This document shows positions 52,908-61,622 of a stretch of DNA of 64,000 nucleotides, one piece after another. Position 1 is the stretch's first letter. Every line of letters begins with the position of its first letter. The notes beneath the pieces are model-generated. The model searched no databases. It saw only the letters and a program-made list of their open reading frames with translations, and had not been told where the DNA came from. A program made the translations under genes and the position numbers. The DNA lies in NCBI RefSeq assembly GCF_030127105.1, contig NZ_CP126161.1, forward strand, positions 1,674,001-1,738,000, in the 5' to 3' direction. This DNA comes from Haloarcula pelagica (GTDB lineage: Archaea > Halobacteriota > Halobacteria > Halobacteriales > Haloarculaceae).

Positions 52908-53549
52908 TCAGTCGAGGAAATCGAGCAGTTGCGCGTCGGTCCGCTCCAGACGCGAGTGGGGGAACGCGTACTCCCGGGGCGACTCCTCGCGGACGGCCGC
53001 GGGGAGGTAGACCGCGTCGACGACCAGATCCGTCGCCGGGTACCCCTCGTTGGTCTCGTGAGCGGCGACCGAGCGGCCGGTCGACTCGATGATCCGCTCG
53101 TCCGCGCGGTCGTCGGTGACCCGGACGACGACCAGGCGCTTGCCCGTCTCGCGGTCCCGGACCACGTCGCCGGGGTCGAGCCGGCAGGTCTCACAGAGGT
53201 GGGGAGCCGGCACCTCCTCGTCGACGAACGTCTCGGTGCCACAGGCGTCACAGCGGGCCCGTTGCATGCCCGGCGCCGGAACGCGGCGGGCGGTGATCTC
53301 GATGGCGATCCGGCGCAGATGCTTGCAGTGTTCGCCCCGGATACGGTGGTCGGGACAGCTACAGGACCGGTCGGGGAGGTCGACGACGTAGGTGTGGCCG
53401 CTGTCGGTCGTGACGGCGTACTCGCCGTCGCCCAGTTCGCGGACGGCCATGCGCTCGGTCCAGGCGCGTGCGGCCCGGTCGGTGAGCGAACGGAGGTCCG
53501 GTGCGAGTGCAGTCCGATCGGTGTCGTCGGGTGGCGTGAGTAGCGTCAT
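52908..53549 (-). CDS. SWIM zinc-finger protein
   Basis: 213 aa. CSCPDHRIRGEHCKH is the SWIM signature CxCx(n)CxH, preceded by YVVDLPDRS. A second zinc ribbon has CDACGTE and CETC. SWIM domains bind DNA or protein and in archaea often accompany helicases or recombination factors. ATG 53549; a TATATT about 45 nt upstream suggests a short leader. Confidence 0.87.
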   Translation of the reverse strand: MTLLTPPDDTDRTALAPDLRSLTDRAARAWTERMAVRELGDGEYAVTTDSGHTYVVDLPDRSCSCPDHRIRGEHCKHLRRIAIEITARRVPAPGMQRARCDACGTETFVDEEVPAPHLCETCRLDPGDVVRDRETGKRLVVVRVTDDRADERIIESTGRSVAAHETNEGYPATDLVVDAVYLPAAVREESPREYAFPHSRLERTDAQLLDFLD

Positions 53550-53674
53550 GGGAGGCGGACACGGCTGTGTTCTGGGGTGTGTCCAGTCGAAATATAGGTG
53601 CTCGACGGCCCTAAGTGTCTCGGCCACTCGGGCGCTTCGACACCCTTTTGCCCGGGCCAGCAGAACCGCAGGAC

Positions 53675-53884
53675 ATGGATATCGAGCGGGAGACCGTCGT
53701 GCAGATCGTTATCTCGGCTATCGCCCTCGCGCTCTTCGTCGCTGCGACCGTCTACGTCTCCAGTACGTACGGGACCAACGGCGGCCTCGACCCGCAGGGT
53801 GGTATCGGCATCGTCACCGCGATCGGCGTCTTCGTCGTGTTCATGCTCGGTGCCGGTCTCTGGCTGGAACGGCAGAACTTCTAG
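53675..53884 (+). CDS. Small two-helix membrane protein
   Basis: 69 aa: DIERETVVQIVISAIALALF and GIVTAIGVFVVFMLGAGLWL are the two membrane helices, with the N-terminus acidic. A CCTTTTG box 28 nt upstream supports ATG 53675. It meets the convergent priL gene with a 4-nt overlap. Function unknown. Confidence 0.75.
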   Translation: MDIERETVVQIVISAIALALFVAATVYVSSTYGTNGGLDPQGGIGIVTAIGVFVVFMLGAGLWLERQNF

Positions 53885-54969
53885 GCGTCGGCCGCGTCCT
53901 CGTCGCCGCCCTCGTCTTGCTCGTCGCGCCAGTCGGTCAGTTCGTCGTCCTCGGAGTCGTCGAGCTTCTGCTCGTAGTAGCCCATCGGGTGGGCGATCCG
54001 TTCACAGAGGTCGTCCTTGTTCACGCAGTCGCCGTAGGACTGCATCGTCGAACACGCCGGCGTCGAGTACTCCGTCGGGCTGGTCTCCCCGCGGATGTGG
54101 TTGACCTGGTAGCGGGTGGCCTCCTCGCCGAACCCGGGGTTGACCTGGAACAGCTCGACGATCTCGTCGGTCGTCATCCCGATCCCCACGAGGAAGGTCG
54201 CGATAGCGAAGCGGGAGTGGTGTTCGAGGTGTTCGCCCTTCTGGACCTGGTCGAGCAGTGCCTTCATACACGGCGGGAACAGCTCCGGGACGACGGTGTC
54301 GATCTCGCGAGTGAGATCGAGTTCGGACAACACCTCCCGAATCTGTTCGGCCTCGTCGGTGAGTTCCTGCCCGATCGCGTCGGGCACGTCGAAGGGGAGT
54401 CCGTCCTCGACGCGGTGGCGGATCGCCTGCTTGAGCAGGACGTGGAGTTCGGCCCGCGTGATCGCGACGCGGCCGTCCGCGAGCGTGCGGTTGACAAGGC
54501 GCCACTCGTCGCCGCGCTGGTCGGCCGCCATCTCCAGGTACGGCCCGACCTCGATCCAGTAGCCGTCGGAGCGCTCGTGGACGACGCTCCCGAGGTCGAA
54601 CTCCGCGAGCAGGTCCCGCAGGGAGACCTGTGATCCCTGTGTGGATTTGAGCTCCGTAGTGCGCTCGAACGCCTCGACGAAGCGGTCGTAGGCAGTCTCC
54701 GCCTCGGCTTCGGCGTACTTCCGGGTACAGACGTGCTGGTCGACCAGCGACACGAGCACCCGCGCGACCGGGTACGAGAGGAGTTCGACCCGCGTCTGTC
54801 GGTGTGGCTCGCCGACGGTCCGGTTCGTGATCGCCGACTGGACCCGCTCCAGCGCGCGCTCGACGACTGCCTCGTCGGTCGCGACCACCTCGCCCAGATC
54901 GACCGCCGCGGCTTCGACGGCCTCCCGGGCGGCGGCCATGAACGGGTAGCGTGCGTGGAGCGGTTGCAT
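53881..54969 (-). CDS. priL: DNA primase large subunit PriL
   Basis: 362 aa. The C-terminal Fe-S domain is visible: Cys234, Cys306, Cys315 and Cys322, with CSTMQSYGDC and the conserved PPCMKALLD. With the PriS subunit (not in this window) it makes RNA primers. The N-terminal half is helical. ATG 54969 gives MQPLHARYPF, a standard start, and the GAATAAAATTG box is 30 nt upstream. Confidence 0.94.
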   Translation of the reverse strand: MQPLHARYPFMAAAREAVEAAAVDLGEVVATDEAVVERALERVQSAITNRTVGEPHRQTRVELLSYPVARVLVSLVDQHVCTRKYAEAEAETAYDRFVEAFERTTELKSTQGSQVSLRDLLAEFDLGSVVHERSDGYWIEVGPYLEMAADQRGDEWRLVNRTLADGRVAITRAELHVLLKQAIRHRVEDGLPFDVPDAIGQELTDEAEQIREVLSELDLTREIDTVVPELFPPCMKALLDQVQKGEHLEHHSRFAIATFLVGIGMTTDEIVELFQVNPGFGEEATRYQVNHIRGETSPTEYSTPACSTMQSYGDCVNKDDLCERIAHPMGYYEQKLDDSEDDELTDWRDEQDEGGDEDAADA

Positions 54970-54993
54970 CTGTGGCCCCTTGCGGACCGGCCC

Positions 54994-55004
54994 GAATAAA
55001 ATTG
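54994..55004. promoter_or_regulatory. Shared AT-rich promoter element between priL and the MATE gene
   Basis: GAATAAAATTG serves as the TATA box of priL on the minus strand (30 nt from its ATG). It also lies 30-40 nt before ATG 55031 on the plus strand. Confidence 0.45.
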
Positions 55005-55030
55005 CCGTCACCGACCGCGATCAAATCCCG

Positions 55031-56560
55031 ATGAATTATCACGTCACGAGTGCTCGGTCGAGACAGCACGTGAGCGATCTGGACCGGTCCGTCGACCTGA
55101 CAGACGGCCCCCTGCTGGTGCCGCTGTTGAAACTCTCCCTGCCACTCGTTGGCACCCAACTGCTGCAGGTCGCGTACAACCTCGTCGATACGTTCGTCGT
55201 CGGGCGCCTGGGCGACGAGGCAGTCGCGGCACTGACGTACTCGCTGCCCTTTATCTTCCTGACCATCTCGCTGGGCAGCGGGCTGACCATCGCCGGCACC
55301 GTCCTCGTCTCCCAGCACCGCGGGGCCGGCAACGACGACCGAGTCCGGGAGGTGGCCGGCCAGACTATCGCCGTCACCGCGCTCGTCTCGGGAGCGCTCT
55401 CGGCGGTCGGCTACGTCGCGGCACCCACCTTGCTGCCCTACATCGGGACGACCGCCGGCTCGGCGATCCACGTCATGGCCGTCGAGTACACCCGGATCGT
55501 CTTCGCCGGGACGGCCTTCATGTTCGGCGCGTTCGCCTTCCAGGCCATCCTCCGGGGCTGGGGCGACACGACGACCCCGATGTACCTGATGCTGGGCAGC
55601 GTCGCCGCAAACGCCGTGCTGGACCCGTTTCTCGTCCTCGGGTTCCAGGACAACGTCGTCTTCTCGCTGGCCGGGCTCCAGGGGCTGGAGGCGTCGCTGT
55701 ACGCCGCCACGGGCTTTGCCGGGATGGGTGTCTCCGGCGCGGCCATCGCGACCGTCGTCGCCCGCGGCGGGGCGGCGCTTGCGGGCTTCTGGCTCCTGTT
55801 TTCGGGCCGGCTGGGCCTGGACATCGCGCTATCGGACCTCTGGCTCGACCGCGAGACCGTCTGGAAGATCCTCGATGTCGGCGGGCCAGCGGGGCTGGAA
55901 CGGTCGGCGGACTCGCTTGCCTACACCGGGATGACGGTGCTGGTCGCGCTGGTCGGGACCGACGCCGTCGCGGCCTACGGCGTCGGCAACCGCATCAACA
56001 CGCTGGTCTACCTCCCGGCAGTCGGCCTGGCACAGGGCGTCGAGACGGCGGTCGGCCAGAACCTCGGGGCCGACCAGTCCGGCCGTGCACGGAAGTCAGT
56101 CCTGCTGGCGGCGGGACTGGGCGGGGCGGTGTTCCTGGCGGCCAGCCTGGCGGCCTACGCCTTCGCCGCCGGGATCGTCACCGCCTTCCTCGATCCGGCC
56201 AAGACCGCCCCGGCGGTCCTCACGATGGGTGCTGAGTACTTCCGGATCATCGGCCCGACCTACGTGTTCATGGGCCTGTTCCACCTGCTCAACGCCGCCT
56301 TCCGCGGTGCAGGGAGTACCCGGACGGCGCTTGGCTTCTCGATCGCCTCCCAGTGGCTCTTTCGCATCCCGCCGACGTACCTGTTTATCACCGTCCTCGG
56401 GATGGCCGCCGGCGGCGTCTGGTGGGGGATCGCGCTCTCACACGTCGCGGCGGCGGCGCTGGTCGCGGTGTGGTTCCTCGTCGGGAACTGGGACGAGTCG
56501 GTCGTCGGCGAGAAACCGGCGGAACAGCCCGACGCGGAGTCCGGCACGACGACGGACTGA
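55031..56560 (+). CDS. MATE-family multidrug efflux transporter
   Basis: 509 aa from ATG 55031. About 12 hydrophobic segments. LPLVGTQLLQVAYNLVDTFVVGRLG is the usual first-helix region (an uncertain N-terminal extension precedes it); LILMAVEYTRI-type helices and SQWLFRIPPTYLFI complete the family pattern. It uses Na+ or H+ to export organic cations. GTG 55070 is a possible alternative start (MATE proteins often start nearer to DRSVDLTDGPLL). Confidence 0.9.
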   Translation: MNYHVTSARSRQHVSDLDRSVDLTDGPLLVPLLKLSLPLVGTQLLQVAYNLVDTFVVGRLGDEAVAALTYSLPFIFLTISLGSGLTIAGTVLVSQHRGAGNDDRVREVAGQTIAVTALVSGALSAVGYVAAPTLLPYIGTTAGSAIHVMAVEYTRIVFAGTAFMFGAFAFQAILRGWGDTTTPMYLMLGSVAANAVLDPFLVLGFQDNVVFSLAGLQGLEASLYAATGFAGMGVSGAAIATVVARGGAALAGFWLLFSGRLGLDIALSDLWLDRETVWKILDVGGPAGLERSADSLAYTGMTVLVALVGTDAVAAYGVGNRINTLVYLPAVGLAQGVETAVGQNLGADQSGRARKSVLLAAGLGGAVFLAASLAAYAFAAGIVTAFLDPAKTAPAVLTMGAEYFRIIGPTYVFMGLFHLLNAAFRGAGSTRTALGFSIASQWLFRIPPTYLFITVLGMAAGGVWWGIALSHVAAAALVAVWFLVGNWDESVVGEKPAEQPDAESGTTTD

Positions 56561-56640
56561 GTGACGCTCGCTTTCGTCGGCCCCTCCTACCGCACGGCTA
56601 CGCCGTTCGGCTGTCCGGTCCGCTCGCTCGGCGCGAGAAC
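56561..56640. other. Convergent intergenic region with short hairpins
   Basis: 80 nt between the MATE and ahcY stops. It holds ACGGC-TAC-GCCGT (56594-56606) and a CTCG...CGAG pair farther on. It may act as a two-sided terminator or be a degenerate relative of the hairpin inserts seen inside genes. Confidence 0.35.
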
Positions 56641-57918
56641 CTACGTCCCGTGCTGCCAGGAGTCCATGTACTCTGCCTGCTCGTCGGTAAGCGAGTCGAA
56701 GGCGACCCCTTCGGCGTCGAGTTTGATCTCCGCGACCTCCTTGTCCAGTCGGTCGGGAACGTCGTGGACGCCGGCGTCGTAGGCGTCGCCGTTCTCGACG
56801 AGTTCGCGGACGACGACGGCCTGGATGCCGAAGCTCTGGTCCATCACCTCGACGGGGTGGCCCAGGGCGATCGGGGTCGCCAGGTTCACCAGCCGACCCT
56901 CCGCGAGAACGTTCAGCCGCCGGCCGTCGGCCATCTCGTAGGCCTGCACGCCGTCGCGGGCCTCGTAGGTGTCGACCGCTAGGTCCGAGAGGGCGTCCAG
57001 GTCGATCTCCACGTCGAAGTGGCCGGCGTTGGCCAGCAAGACGCCGTCCTGCATGGCCTCGAAGTGGTCCTCGACGATGACATCTCGGTTGCCCGTCGTC
57101 GTGATGAACACGTCGCCGACCTCGGCCGCATCGGCCATCGGCATCACGTCGTAGCCTTCCATGTGCGCTTCGAGGGCGCGCCGGGGCTCGACCTCCGTGA
57201 CGACTACGTCGGCGTTCTGGCCGCTGGCCTTCTTGGCGACGCCTTTCCCGCAGTGGCCGTAGCCGGCGACGACGACGGTCTTGCCGGCCCACGAGAGGTT
57301 CGTCGTCATGGCGATGGAGGCAAGCGAGGACTCGCCGGTCCCGTGGACGTTGTCGAACAGCCGTTTCATCGGCGTGTCGTTGACCGCGAACACGGGGTAG
57401 TCGAGTTGGCCGTCCTCGTCCATCGCACGCAGTCGGTGGACGCCCGTGGTCGTCTCCTCGGCCCCGCCGACGATCGTGTCGATCAGTTCGGGGTAGTCCT
57501 CGTGGACCATCGCCACCAGGTCCATCCCGTCGTCGACGGTGATCGTCGGTTCGTGGGCCAGTACGGCCTCCATCGCGTCGTAGTAGGCCTCGTCGTCGAC
57601 GCCGCGCTCGGCGTAGCAGGTGACGCCGACCACGTCGTCCAGCGCCGCCGAGACATCGTTGTGCGTCGAGAGCGGGTTACAGCCGGTCATCGCCACCTCG
57701 GCGCCACCGGCGGCCAGGACCTCTGCAAGGACCGCGGTCTTCGCTTCGACGTGCATCGCCATCCCGATCGTCTCGCCGGTGAACGGCTGGTCGGCCTCGA
57801 ACTGCTCGCGCAGTGCCGAGAGGATCGGCATGTGCTGGGCCGCCCAGTCCATCTTCCGGCGACCGGACTCACGGGCCGTCTCGACATCGTCGAGACGGGC
57901 TGAGATCGGCTCTGTCAT
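56641..57918 (-). CDS. ahcY: Adenosylhomocysteinase
   Basis: 425 aa. It hydrolyses S-adenosylhomocysteine to adenosine and homocysteine, with bound NAD+. Conserved blocks: GMAMHVEAKTAVLAE, VNDTPMKRLFDN, GYGHCGKGVAKKASG (NAD site) and LANAGHFDVEID. The C-terminal Lys/Tyr tail of eukaryotic enzymes is replaced by an archaeal end. A TATA-like CTAAACCC lies 27 nt upstream. It serves the many SAM-dependent methyltransferases of this region. Confidence 0.96.
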   Translation of the reverse strand: MTEPISARLDDVETARESGRRKMDWAAQHMPILSALREQFEADQPFTGETIGMAMHVEAKTAVLAEVLAAGGAEVAMTGCNPLSTHNDVSAALDDVVGVTCYAERGVDDEAYYDAMEAVLAHEPTITVDDGMDLVAMVHEDYPELIDTIVGGAEETTTGVHRLRAMDEDGQLDYPVFAVNDTPMKRLFDNVHGTGESSLASIAMTTNLSWAGKTVVVAGYGHCGKGVAKKASGQNADVVVTEVEPRRALEAHMEGYDVMPMADAAEVGDVFITTTGNRDVIVEDHFEAMQDGVLLANAGHFDVEIDLDALSDLAVDTYEARDGVQAYEMADGRRLNVLAEGRLVNLATPIALGHPVEVMDQSFGIQAVVVRELVENGDAYDAGVHDVPDRLDKEVAEIKLDAEGVAFDSLTDEQAEYMDSWQHGT

Positions 57919-57941
57919 GCTAGAACGGTAGGCGACCGGAC

Positions 57942-57949
57942 CCTAAACC
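57942..57949 (-). promoter_or_regulatory. TATA box for ahcY
   Basis: CCTAAACC on plus (GGTTTAGG on minus), 27 nt upstream of the ATG at 57918. Confidence 0.4.
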
Positions 57950-57996
57950 CTACCGAACGGAGACGATCGACCGCGCGGTGGCTGGCCGTCGATCCT

Positions 57997-58029
57997 AAAA
58001 AAGGTCCCGCGGTTCGGCTGTGTCAGCCG
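57997..58029 (-). terminator. Hairpin plus T-tract downstream of the acidic-repeat gene
   Basis: CGGCTG-TGT-CAGCCG (58015-58029), then about 11 nt and a T6 tract (57997-58002) on the minus strand. The gene ends at 58045, so this is a probable transcription terminator. Confidence 0.5.
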
Positions 58030-58044
58030 ATCAGGTCGCGAGCG

Positions 58045-59172
58045 TTACTTCGGGCCGGCGTGGGCGGGCGGACCAGCGTGGCCGGGCGGGCCGGCGTTCT
58101 CGGGCGGACCGGCGTTCTCGGGCGGACCGCGTTCGTCGTCGTCGGACTCCTCTTCGTCCGCATCGTCACTGTCCTCCGACTCTTCTTCGTCCGCGTCGTC
58201 GCTGTCTTCGGACTCTTCTTCGTCCGCATCGTCACTGTCCTCGGATTCTTCTTCGTCTGCATCGTCACTGTCCTCGGACTCCTCTTCGTCGCTATCCTCC
58301 CTCTCTTCGGACTCCTCTTCGTCGCTATCCTCCCTCTCTTCGGACTCCTCTTCGTCCGCGTCGTCGCTGTCCTCGGATTCCTCGTCGTCGTCGAACTTGT
58401 CCTCCGGCGGACCGGCATGCTCGGGCGGGCCGGCGTTCTCAGGCGGGCCGCGCTCGTCGTCGGACTCTTCGCTGTCGTCCGAATCGTCACTGTCCTCGGG
58501 CGGGCCAGCGTTCTCAGGCGGGCCGGCGTCCTCAGGGGGACCACGCTCACCGTCGGTCTCGTCGTCTTCGGTGTCGTCCTCGGTATCGTTGTCGCTATCC
58601 TCCGTCTCGTCGCCGTCGTCTTCGGACCCGTCGTCGATCGTGCTCGGGTTGTTCGCCGCCGTGAACTCGGCGATCTCCTCGCCGATACGGGCGGTGTCAG
58701 CGTCCGGTCCGGTGTAGTAGCCGCTGACGATCAGATACATCACGTAGGAAGTGAACGCGTCGTCGAACGCATCGGGGGAGTCGATCTCCGTGCGCTCACT
58801 CAGCGTCTCCATCGTCGTCGCCGTGCGGTCGTCGGCCGTCGCGGTCACGTCGACGGTCAGCGTCTCGTTGGGCGCCGGCAGGTCGACCGTCCCGTTCTCG
58901 TCGGTCGTGTAGTTGCCTGCGCCAGCGTAGGTGACGTTCTCGTCACGCACGGTGACGTTGACCGAGGCGTTCTCGACGGCGGAGTCGTTCGCCGTCACCG
59001 ACACCGTGGCGGCCTGGTTGCCCGCCTGTGTGACGCTGACGCCGAGCGATGCGTTCCCGGCGTTACCGGCGTTACCCGCCGTCGCCGCCCCGACACTTCC
59101 GAGTGCACCCGGTCCGACGGCAAACAGGACCAGGCCCAGTGAAGCGATCAATGCTGACAGTTTCGCGTTCAT
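58045..59172 (-). CDS. Secreted protein with Ig-like domain and acidic/GPP repeat tail
   Basis: 375 aa. Signal peptide MNAKLSALIASLGLVLFAVG, then a beta-rich Ig-like domain (about 43-125) and a helical piece (about 130-175). From 180 on it is almost pure Asp/Glu/Ser with three GPPE(N/D/H)AGPP blocks, seven 11-residue units (EDSDDADEEES or EEREDSDEEES; about 266-342) and a GPPGHAGPPAHAGPK end. I do not recognise the protein. The repeats suggest a surface or cell-wall-associated extended stalk. Confidence 0.75.
   Translation of the reverse strand: MNAKLSALIASLGLVLFAVGPGALGSVGAATAGNAGNAGNASLGVSVTQAGNQAATVSVTANDSAVENASVNVTVRDENVTYAGAGNYTTDENGTVDLPAPNETLTVDVTATADDRTATTMETLSERTEIDSPDAFDDAFTSYVMYLIVSGYYTGPDADTARIGEEIAEFTAANNPSTIDDGSEDDGDETEDSDNDTEDDTEDDETDGERGPPEDAGPPENAGPPEDSDDSDDSEESDDERGPPENAGPPEHAGPPEDKFDDDEESEDSDDADEEESEEREDSDEEESEEREDSDEEESEDSDDADEEESEDSDDADEEESEDSDDADEEESEDSDDADEEESDDDERGPPENAGPPENAGPPGHAGPPAHAGPK
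58147..58377 (-). repeat. 33-nt tandem repeats coding an acidic tail
   Basis: Seven 33-nt units (11 codons) in the minus-strand gene, five close copies and two variants with REDS in place of DSDD. Synonymous differences between units are present, so they are not recent identical copies. Confidence 0.7.
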
Positions 59173-59298
59173 CTCGTCTCTCCGGTATACCCGAACCCGG
59201 TGTAAACCCCCCCTGCCGTTCAGTTCGTTCACCGTCGTTCCGGAAGTGATGGAAATGCTTGAGAACTGTTTAGAGTGTTTAAAAACTGCCCTCGTCGT

Positions 59299-60603
59299 TT
59301 ATTCGTCGTCGGTCGCGCGCTCGATAAGGGCGCGGGCGTGGTCGCTGGCCCGGTCGCGAACCGCCGCCTCGTCGAAGACGGTGACCGCGCTATCACGCAT
59401 GAGAACTTGCCCGTCACAGACAGTGTGACGGACATCGCTCCCGCGGGCAGCGTAGGCCAGATGCGAGACGAGGTCGTGGGCCGGGGTCAGGTGGGGACTG
59501 TTCAGCTCCAGCACCGCCAGGTCCGCGTTGGCGCCGGCTTCGATCCGCCCGCTGTCGAAGCCCAGTAGCTCCGCACCGTGCTTCGTCGCCATCTCGACGA
59601 CGGTGCCGGCGTCGACCGCGCTGGCGTCGTCGGCCGCCAGTTTCCCGATCATGGCCGCGTCGCGCATCTCGTCGAACATGTCCAGATCGTTGTTCGAGGC
59701 GGCACCGTCGGTCCCCAGGCCGACGGTGACACCGGCGTCGAGCAACTCCTGGACCGGCGCCATACCGCTCGCGAGTTTCATGTTCGAGGCCGGGCAGTGG
59801 ACGACTCCAGTGTCGCGGTCGGCCAACAATTCGATCTCGCTGTCGTCGACGTGGACACAGTGAGCCAGGAAGGTATCTTCGCCGAGCAGTCCGATGTCGT
59901 CGGCGTATTCGAGCGGGCGGACGCCGTGCTCGTCGACGAGCGGATCGACCTCGTCGGTCGTCTCGTTCGCGTGCAGATGGATCGCCAGCCCGTCCTCGAC
60001 TGCCTGGGGAACGTACTCCCGGAGATAGGACTCGCCGACGGTCGTCAGCGAGTGGGGCTGGAACGTCGTCCTGATGCGACCGTCGGCGGCACCGTCGAGG
60101 TCCCGGGCGACGGACAGGCTCTCTTCGAGGTCCGCCCGGGCACCCTCGTCGTCCTTGCCGACGGTGACCGCCGTGTAGCCAAGCACCGCGCGCAGGCCGG
60201 CCTGCTCGACGGCGTCGGCGATCTCTTCGACGTGGAAGTACATGTCCGACAGCGCCGTCGTCCCGGACTTGAGCATCTCGACCAGGCCCAGTTCCGCGCC
60301 GACGCGGATGTCCTCGGCGGTGAGTTCCGCCTCGACAGGCCAGATGTCCTCCTGGAGCCACCGGTCCAGGGGCTTGTCGTCGGCGTAGCCCCGCAACAGC
60401 GTCATCGCGACGTGGGTGTGGGCGTTGACAAGCCCGGGGATCACGAGGCCGCCGTCGGCGTCGAGTTCGTCGTCGCCGCCCAGTTCGCCCGGGTCGTCGA
60501 CGGCCAGGATCTCGCCGCCGTCCTGGTCGAGGAGTATGTCGGCACGTTCGACTGTCCGGTCCGGTCGGAGCACCCGCCCACCGCTGACGAGAAGGTCGGT
60601 CAT
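59299..60603 (-). CDS. MTA/SAH deaminase-type amidohydrolase
   Basis: 434 aa. NAHTHVAM (61-68) gives the HxH zinc ligands; [15 protein letters not shown] and GTDGAASNN supply the other metal and catalytic residues. This is the family of 5-methylthioadenosine/S-adenosylhomocysteine deaminase. It is near ahcY and on the same strand, so both probably act on SAH or its products; which substrate is used is unknown. Confidence 0.85.
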   Translation of the reverse strand: MTDLLVSGGRVLRPDRTVERADILLDQDGGEILAVDDPGELGGDDELDADGGLVIPGLVNAHTHVAMTLLRGYADDKPLDRWLQEDIWPVEAELTAEDIRVGAELGLVEMLKSGTTALSDMYFHVEEIADAVEQAGLRAVLGYTAVTVGKDDEGARADLEESLSVARDLDGAADGRIRTTFQPHSLTTVGESYLREYVPQAVEDGLAIHLHANETTDEVDPLVDEHGVRPLEYADDIGLLGEDTFLAHCVHVDDSEIELLADRDTGVVHCPASNMKLASGMAPVQELLDAGVTVGLGTDGAASNNDLDMFDEMRDAAMIGKLAADDASAVDAGTVVEMATKHGAELLGFDSGRIEAGANADLAVLELNSPHLTPAHDLVSHLAYAARGSDVRHTVCDGQVLMRDSAVTVFDEAAVRDRASDHARALIERATDDE

Positions 60604-60688
60604 GGAACCGGGTTCGGGGCGACCGCTCTTAGTTGGGGCGGCTCTCCGGGAGGGAAAAGCAGTTGCCCGCTCCCCTCTCAGGGTCCGT

Positions 60689-61537
60689 ATGCGCATCGCC
60701 GTCCCCAACAAGGGCCGCTTGCACGACCCCGCCGAGGACCTGCTGGAACGGGCCGGGCTGCACATCGTCGACGGGGCCGACCGCCAACTGTACGCCGACA
60801 CGGTCGATCCCGACGTGACGGTGCTGTACGCCCGGGCCGCCGACATCCCGGAGTACGTCGCCGACGGCGCCGCTGACGTGGGCATCACCGGGCTCGACCA
60901 GGTCCACGAGGCCGACCCGGACAACCTCGACGAACTCCTCGACCTGGAGTTCGGGAGCTGTCGACTCGTCCTGGCCGCCCCCGAGGAGAGCGACATCGAG
61001 ACCGTCTACGACTTCGACGGCGGCCGAGTCGCCACGGAGTTCCCCAACGTCACACGGAGCTACTTCGCCGAGTTAGACATCGATGTCGACATCACCGAGG
61101 TCTCCGGTGCGACCGAACTGACCCCCCACGTCGACATCGCCGACGGCATCGTCGACATCACCTCTACGGGGACCACGCTGCGGATGAACCGCCTGGAGAT
61201 CGTCGACGAGGTCCTGCAGTCGTCGGTCCGGCTGTTCGCCCGCGAGGACGTGGCCGACGACGAGAAGGTCCAGCAGGTCCGGACCGCGCTCCAGTCGGTC
61301 CTCGCTGCGGAGGGGAAACGCTACCTGATGATGAACGTCCCCCAGGACGCCGTCGACGACGTAGAGGAGGTCCTTCCGGGCATGGGCGGCCCGACCGTGA
61401 TGGACATCGCCGGCCGCGAGGACGTGGCCGTCCACGCCGTCGTCGACGACAGCGACGTGTTCGAGACGATCAACGACCTCAAGCGAGTGGGCGCCAGCGA
61501 CGTGCTGGTGACCGAGATCGAGCGCCTGGTGGAATAG
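60689..61537 (+). CDS. hisG: ATP phosphoribosyltransferase
   Basis: 282 aa, the long HisG form with a C-terminal ACT-like regulatory domain. [19 protein letters not shown] starts the family; [29 protein letters not shown] and [19 protein letters not shown] are the PRPP and ATP sites. It catalyses the first step of histidine synthesis. An AAAAG-rich element lies about 30 nt upstream. Confidence 0.96.
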   Translation: MRIAVPNKGRLHDPAEDLLERAGLHIVDGADRQLYADTVDPDVTVLYARAADIPEYVADGAADVGITGLDQVHEADPDNLDELLDLEFGSCRLVLAAPEESDIETVYDFDGGRVATEFPNVTRSYFAELDIDVDITEVSGATELTPHVDIADGIVDITSTGTTLRMNRLEIVDEVLQSSVRLFAREDVADDEKVQQVRTALQSVLAAEGKRYLMMNVPQDAVDDVEEVLPGMGGPTVMDIAGREDVAVHAVVDDSDVFETINDLKRVGASDVLVTEIERLVE

Positions 61538-61541
61538 TATC

Positions 61542-61546
61542 TTTTT
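61542..61546 (+). terminator. T5 tract after hisG
   Basis: TTTTT five nucleotides after the hisG stop. Archaea terminate on poly-U tracts, so this is a likely simple terminator. Confidence 0.35.
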
Positions 61547-61622
61547 CCGTCACCGGGTATCCTCGGGGCGCTCCGCTGCCGCGACGGCAACAGACCGCGA
61601 CCGCAATCACGGTACCACCCGC

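Noticed and set aside
58147..58377. CRISPR-like tandem repeats
   Set aside because: The 33-nt units are contiguous with no unique spacers and code a regular 11-residue protein repeat.
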